NCBI RefSeq assembly: GCF_022844445.1
Contig: NZ_JALHLS010000002.1
Span: forward strand, 248,001-312,000
Direction: 5' to 3'
Origin: Hyphomonas sp.
GTDB lineage: Bacteria; Pseudomonadota; Alphaproteobacteria; Caulobacterales; Hyphomonadaceae
DNA length: 64,000 bases
Below the pieces are notes generated by a model, which saw only the letters and a list, made by a program, of their open reading frames with translations, ran no database searches and had not been told where the DNA came from. Below, one piece after another: positions 60,314-64,000 of this stretch (the stretch's first letter is position 1; every line of letters starts with the position of its first letter). The position numbers were made by a program, and so were the translations under genes.

Positions 60314-60896
60314 GCGGCTCTGGCTTTCTTTTGGCGGCGCGCGGCAGGAAGAGCATGAACTTTGCGAGTGGACGCTTGAACACCAGCAGATAAGCGACGT
60401 GCATGCCAACGAACGCGAGCAGGAGGTTTCCTGCCAGTTCATGAATTTCCGAAAGCGGACCTTCCTCACCGTCTTCTTCATCTTCATGTTCGTCGTCTTC
60501 ACCGTCGCCGGCATAGCGAAGCTCGGCAGGGGATTGAACGTAGGTTCGCTCAGCCGAGGCGGGCTGAAGCCCAATCGAGCGGCCTTGATCCATGGCGATG
60601 CCTGTTCCGGTGACCGTCAGCAGGCTGAGTGCTATGCCAAGCATCAGCACACGGCTGATCGCAGGGTGGGTTGCCGCGCCTTTGAGTTTCAGGCCTTCGA
60701 ATTTCGGATAGAATCGCATCAGGCCGACCTGACGCTCGCCGCCCAGCGCCCAGAGGAGGCGCAGGACAATAACGAAAGCTACGCCATAGCCCAGCCAGGC
60801 ATGGGCCGGATCGATCTCGCCGGTGAGATAAGCTGCGATCGCGAGGATCGCGAGTAGCGCATGATAGAGGCGCACCCGGTTCATGATGTTCAACAT
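60300..60896 (-). CDS. Cytochrome b561 / Ni-Fe hydrogenase b-type family membrane protein
   Basis: A 198-residue protein with four TM helices and likely haem-ligand histidines (MNRVRLYHALLAILAIAAYL in helix 1, HELAGNLLLAFVGMHVAYL in helix 4), as in di-haem cytochrome b561-like electron carriers. The loop before helix 4 holds an unusual acidic insertion (GEDDEHEDEEDGEEG). It probably passes electrons between the quinone pool and a periplasmic c-type partner, not identified here. The start is ATG 60896; a long open frame upstream is antisense to the next gene. Confidence 0.82.
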   Translation of the reverse strand: MLNIMNRVRLYHALLAILAIAAYLTGEIDPAHAWLGYGVAFVIVLRLLWALGGERQVGLMRFYPKFEGLKLKGAATHPAISRVLMLGIALSLLTVTGTGIAMDQGRSIGLQPASAERTYVQSPAELRYAGDGEDDEHEDEEDGEEGPLSEIHELAGNLLLAFVGMHVAYLLVFKRPLAKFMLFLPRAAKRKPEPPTSA

Positions 60897-61049
60897 CGTA
60901 GTCTCGATTACGGGAAAGGGGGCGCGGACTTCGCCTCGGCAAGCTAGGAGGGGCTCGGGCCGGCGTCGATACGTACTTTTCCCGCGCGCGCTTGCCTTTG
61001 CGGCGCAATCGCACTTGCGCAGATGAGCGAAATCGGATGCTCTAGCCGG

Positions 61050-61826
61050 ATGAAGATGCCAGCTTTCATCAAGCAACTTGCAGGACCGGTTGTTTCCGTC
61101 ACCGTGCTCGCGGCCTGCGCGGGCGCGCCCTTGTCGATCGCTGCGCTCGATCCGGATCACCTGATTGCCGAGGCGGAAGCCGCCGACCGGGCGGCGATGC
61201 AGGCGCAGGGGGCGGGAGATCTCGAGACGTTCGCGAAATACCTGTCTGAGGACTATGCCTACATCGATCTTTCGGGAAACCGGATCGGCAAGGCCCAAAT
61301 TCTGGCGCGCCGGAAAGAAGACAAACGTGGGATCCTTTCGGAGACCTCGAGCGAGGACGAAGCCGTCGTTCTGGGGCCGGGTGTCGTGATGTTCCGGGGA
61401 CGGACGGATGTGGTGGCGTCCTATTATGGCGGACTGCCGCGGCCGGGGTCGACCCGTTACTCCGTGATCTGGCGCAAGGAGGCGGACGGCCAGTGGCGTA
61501 TGGTGGCAGCGCAGACGACGGACCGGATCCGGCGGGAGTATCCTGTGAAGATGCGCGCAGATGTGCCGGGCGACGTGCTGGCCCTCTATGCCGGCACTTA
61601 TGAGCTGGCAACAGAGACGCCGCTGACCCTGGTGCTGGAGGCCGGTGAGGGACGCCTGCTGGCAACGATCGAAGGTCAGTTCGAGGACATGGAATTCTAT
61701 CCCGAAAGTGAAACGCATTTCTTTGCGACGGCGCGGCCTTTCGAACTGGTCCTGTCGGAGGATGCCGGTTCGCTGGAGCTGGTGACGTTCGGGGCCGAGA
61801 CTAAAGGCCTGCGGGTGGTGGATTGA
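61050..61826 (+). CDS. Lipoprotein with NTF2/DUF4440-like domain
   Basis: A 258-residue protein. The start at 61050 gives a short signal with possible lipobox (VTVLAAC); the ATG at 61023 is an alternative. Residues about 40-155 look like a SnoaL/DUF4440 NTF2-like fold: AEAADRAAMQAQGAGDLETF, LSEDYAYIDLSGNRIGKAQI, GRTDVVASYYGG, YSVIWRKEADGQWRMVAAQT. A small C-terminal beta-rich domain follows. Such proteins are often small-molecule binders or isomerase-like; the function is not known. The ribosome site is weak. Confidence 0.75.
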   Translation: MKMPAFIKQLAGPVVSVTVLAACAGAPLSIAALDPDHLIAEAEAADRAAMQAQGAGDLETFAKYLSEDYAYIDLSGNRIGKAQILARRKEDKRGILSETSSEDEAVVLGPGVVMFRGRTDVVASYYGGLPRPGSTRYSVIWRKEADGQWRMVAAQTTDRIRREYPVKMRADVPGDVLALYAGTYELATETPLTLVLEAGEGRLLATIEGQFEDMEFYPESETHFFATARPFELVLSEDAGSLELVTFGAETKGLRVVD

Positions 61827-61887
61827 GCGGCTTGCCAGCGCGCTGATTTTACGGTGACGTGAGCCTGTTCAGCGGCAGGGGCCGGGG

Positions 61888-64000
61888 GTGGGACAGGTGG
61901 ACAGTCAGGCCGGATCGGAAGACGCCCGCACGCGGGTTTTTCTAAGCTATTCGCGCAAGGATGCGGCTCTTGTGGTCCGGGTGGCGGACGGGCTGCTGGC
62001 GGCAGGGTTGCTCGCTGACTATGACCAGGCCGCGCATGATCCCCATAATGTGAGCGCCGGCATTTCCGCTGAGGACGAGTGGTGGAAGCGGCTGCAGGAG
62101 ATGATCGCGGCGGCGGACGTGATGGTGTTCCTCGTATCGCCGGATTCTGCGGCGAGTACTGTGTGCGACGAGGAGATCGCGTACGCTAGGGCGCTGGGCA
62201 AGCGGATCATCGCGGTGCAGGCGCGGCCAGTGGATTTCGCCAAGGCGCCGCCGCGCCTGTCGGCGCTGAATGTGCGCATCAACTTTTCAGAGACCGGGCC
62301 GGGCTTTGACGCAGCGCTGGCGGAACTGGTTTCGGCGCTGGCGATGAATGTCGGCTGGCACCGGGAAGGGCGCAAGTATATGGCCCGGGTGCAGGAATGG
62401 GATACGCGCGGGCGGCCGCGCAGCCTTCTGCTGCGCGAGGGCGCGGTGGAGGAGGCCGAGCGCTGGGCAGTGTCGCGCCCGCGCAACGAGCCGGAGCCCG
62501 GTGAGCTGTTCCTCGCGTGGATTGCGGCGGGCCGGGAGCAGATCAGGCGGGATGCCGTGCGGCGTGCCTTCTGGCGGCGGGTGACGGCCGTCTTTGTGCT
62601 GACAACCCTGATTGCGACGCTGGCGGGTGCGTGGTTCGTCGTCAACGGGCAGAGAAATCTTGGTCGCAGCGAGAGCCTGATGCTGGCGCGGACCTCCGAC
62701 CAGTTCTACAATCAAGGCGATCACCTGCGCGCGCTGAAGCTGGCGATCCTTGCTTCTCGGGAAAGTTTTCTCGATCCGTCAACGGATGAAGCGAGAGTTG
62801 CTTTTGCGAGAAGCGCGCAGGCGCTGACCCACCAGGTATCGGTGCGCCAGGTCCAGCCAGGCGGCGGGGCGGGCGACTCCATCATCTCGGCGTTCTGGAT
62901 AAGTCCGGAACACGACCGGATGGTGACAACCAACTACATGGATCTGACCTTCGTCTGGGACATGAGGACGGGTGCGCAGCTCGGCGAAACGCTGGCGCTC
63001 AGCGGGAGTATGGACAATCAGCATCTCGAAACCGCCGAGAGCGGACGGCATTTCGTTGTCTGGGATCATCTCGGCGCACATATCCTTTCGCTGGAGGACG
63101 GGACGAGGGTTGGCGGCCTGCTCGGCATCGAAGAAGGCGAAACGGGTCATCTGACGACTGTCGCGCTGTCGGCGGACGGGCGGCGGGTGGCGACAGGCGC
63201 GCAGGGCAGCGAGGTGAGGGTCTATGATGTGGCGAGCGGACAGAAGCTGACGGAACTTCCCGCTCGGCTGGAGGGCGTGCCTTCAGTACGCCTGTCGGCG
63301 GATGGCGAAAAGCTGCTGGCTGTCTATACCGGGCGGGCTGTCCTCGCGGACGCCGGCACCGGGGCGATCTTGAGCGGCCCATTCGATACAGAGGGCCCCC
63401 TGTATCATGATGGGTTTCTGTCACCTGACGGCCGCCGGGCCGTATTGCAACTCGGCTCAGGCGATATTGAAATCTGGAATACCGACACGGGCGAGCGGAT
63501 GACCCGCACCCGGCAATCGGACGGCTATGTCGAGCGCGCGGTATTCATGACTGCGGCGCCGCGGATCGTGACGGTTTCGGCTTCGGGCATTGTTGAAATC
63601 TGGGATTCCGAGACCGGCGCGATGCTTGGAGAGCCGATCCGCACGGAAGGCTGGTCCGGCGCCGTTCAGGTCAATCCGGGTGACACGCAATTTTTGACCC
63701 GGACTTACATGGCCGGCCTCCAGCTCTGGGACGTGTCCACCGGCGAGGGTCTCCTGGAAATCAACGACGAGATGCCGGCGTGGGACGGCATGATCCGCAA
63801 TCCGCGCCGCAAATCCTTCATCGCTTGGGATGGCAACCAGATTGCAGAACTGTTCACCGGCCAGGGCCGGATCGAAAGCCAGCCGATCGTGTACGAACAT
63901 CCCGGATTCGTACAGACTGTAACCCTGTCTCCCGATGGGCGCCTGGCCTTGACGTCGAACGAGGTAGAGGAAGCCCGCCTCTGGGACCTCGTGACCGGGG
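61888..64000 (+). CDS. TIR domain - transmembrane - WD40 repeat protein (cut by window edge)
   Basis: The frame is open from a GTG at 61888 (AGGGG 6 nt upstream; GTG 61897 also possible) to the window end, at least 704 residues. The N-terminal TIR domain (about 15-140) starts RVFLSYSRKDAALVVRVADG and includes VMVFLVSPDSAAS and the C-D-E-E motif with Glu96 at the usual NADase position. No Walker A motif is seen between TIR and the TM helix (about 232-252, VFVLTTLIATLAGAWFVV). An Arg-rich stretch before the helix suggests N-in, C-out topology. WD40-type blades (FVWDMRTG, VRVYDVASG, IEIWNTDTG, VEIWDSETG, LQLWDVSTG) fill the rest. An immune or signalling role is possible but not shown. Confidence 0.88.
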   Translation, partial: MGQVDSQAGSEDARTRVFLSYSRKDAALVVRVADGLLAAGLLADYDQAAHDPHNVSAGISAEDEWWKRLQEMIAAADVMVFLVSPDSAASTVCDEEIAYARALGKRIIAVQARPVDFAKAPPRLSALNVRINFSETGPGFDAALAELVSALAMNVGWHREGRKYMARVQEWDTRGRPRSLLLREGAVEEAERWAVSRPRNEPEPGELFLAWIAAGREQIRRDAVRRAFWRRVTAVFVLTTLIATLAGAWFVVNGQRNLGRSESLMLARTSDQFYNQGDHLRALKLAILASRESFLDPSTDEARVAFARSAQALTHQVSVRQVQPGGGAGDSIISAFWISPEHDRMVTTNYMDLTFVWDMRTGAQLGETLALSGSMDNQHLETAESGRHFVVWDHLGAHILSLEDGTRVGGLLGIEEGETGHLTTVALSADGRRVATGAQGSEVRVYDVASGQKLTELPARLEGVPSVRLSADGEKLLAVYTGRAVLADAGTGAILSGPFDTEGPLYHDGFLSPDGRRAVLQLGSGDIEIWNTDTGERMTRTRQSDGYVERAVFMTAAPRIVTVSASGIVEIWDSETGAMLGEPIRTEGWSGAVQVNPGDTQFLTRTYMAGLQLWDVSTGEGLLEINDEMPAWDGMIRNPRRKSFIAWDGNQIAELFTGQGRIESQPIVYEHPGFVQTVTLSPDGRLALTSNEVEEARLWDLVTG

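Noticed and set aside
60897..61718. An N-terminal extension of the b561-like cytochrome
   Set aside because: It overlaps the DUF4440-like gene on the other strand and has no membrane or haem features; the family N-terminus begins at 60896.
1..64000. tRNA, rRNA, CRISPR arrays, transposases or integrases
   Set aside because: I looked for T-loop motifs, repeated spacer-type units and recombinase motifs by eye and found none. Isolated TTCGAATCC-like matches, such as near 41318, lie inside conserved coding sequence.

Overview
The window is a high-GC, gene-dense chromosomal segment of an alphaproteobacterium. The best taxonomic clue is an SpmX-type protein (a GH24 muramidase-like domain, a proline-rich linker and two C-terminal membrane helices), which points to Caulobacterales, most probably a marine Hyphomonadaceae such as Hyphomonas or a relative. 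TonB-dependent receptors, OPG synthesis, Baeyer-Villiger monooxygenases, acyl-CoA enzymes and a Zur/CobW module fit this. No rRNA, tRNA, CRISPR array or insertion sequence was recognised.

Layout. 1-8 kb: a nutrient-scavenging block with a GH3 glycosidase (cut by the left edge), a divergent TetR regulator, a TonB-dependent receptor, a lipoprotein sulfatase and a second receptor. A shared TTTCC-N4-GGAAA dyad lies in both promoter regions around the TetR gene. 8-12 kb: opgG/opgH-type osmoregulated periplasmic glucan synthesis, then a degraded response-regulator relic. 12-16 kb: a leftward operon of a Tat-exported FAD lactone oxidase-like enzyme, a Tat-type PLP fold-III (DSD1/alanine racemase-like) enzyme and an acyl-CoA dehydrogenase, with a divergent TetR gene. 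17-20 kb: an EmrAB-type efflux pair. 20-24 kb: valine catabolism (mmsA, enoyl-CoA hydratase, mmsB) with an embedded membrane protein of unknown function.

24-30 kb: a flavin monooxygenase, MgtE, SpmX and isovaleryl-CoA dehydrogenase, then a GNAT gene broken by a single in-frame TAA. 30-34.6 kb: an SRPBCC protein, a hybrid histidine kinase and a cNMP-binding patatin phospholipase. 34.7-42 kb: the leucine pathway (mccB, a methylglutaconyl-CoA hydratase candidate, mccA) mixed with membrane proteins. 42-45 kb: a CaiB-type CoA-transferase fossil, a MaoC/HTD2-type dehydratase and a second Baeyer-Villiger monooxygenase. 45-49 kb: a two-lobed aspartic protease and an HscC/J-like chaperone pair.

49-54 kb: a zinc-starvation module (CobW/ZigA GTPase, DUF1826, DUF3299) around a perfect Zur-like palindrome, followed by a Tat-exported PhoX phosphatase behind a Pho box. 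54-58 kb: envelope lipoproteins with YbaY, META and MliC-like domains, plus Crp/Fnr and Rrf2 regulators. 58-64 kb: AMP nucleosidase and cytidine deaminase, a cytochrome b561-like protein, a DUF4440-like lipoprotein, and a TIR-TM-WD40 protein that runs off the right edge.

The most unusual items are the TIR-TM-WD40 protein with a probably periplasmic propeller, the operon pairing a Tat-type PLP enzyme with a FAD oxidase, the SpmX homolog with non-canonical lysozyme residues, and three gene relics in different stages of decay. All functional calls rest on reading motifs by eye; no database search was possible.
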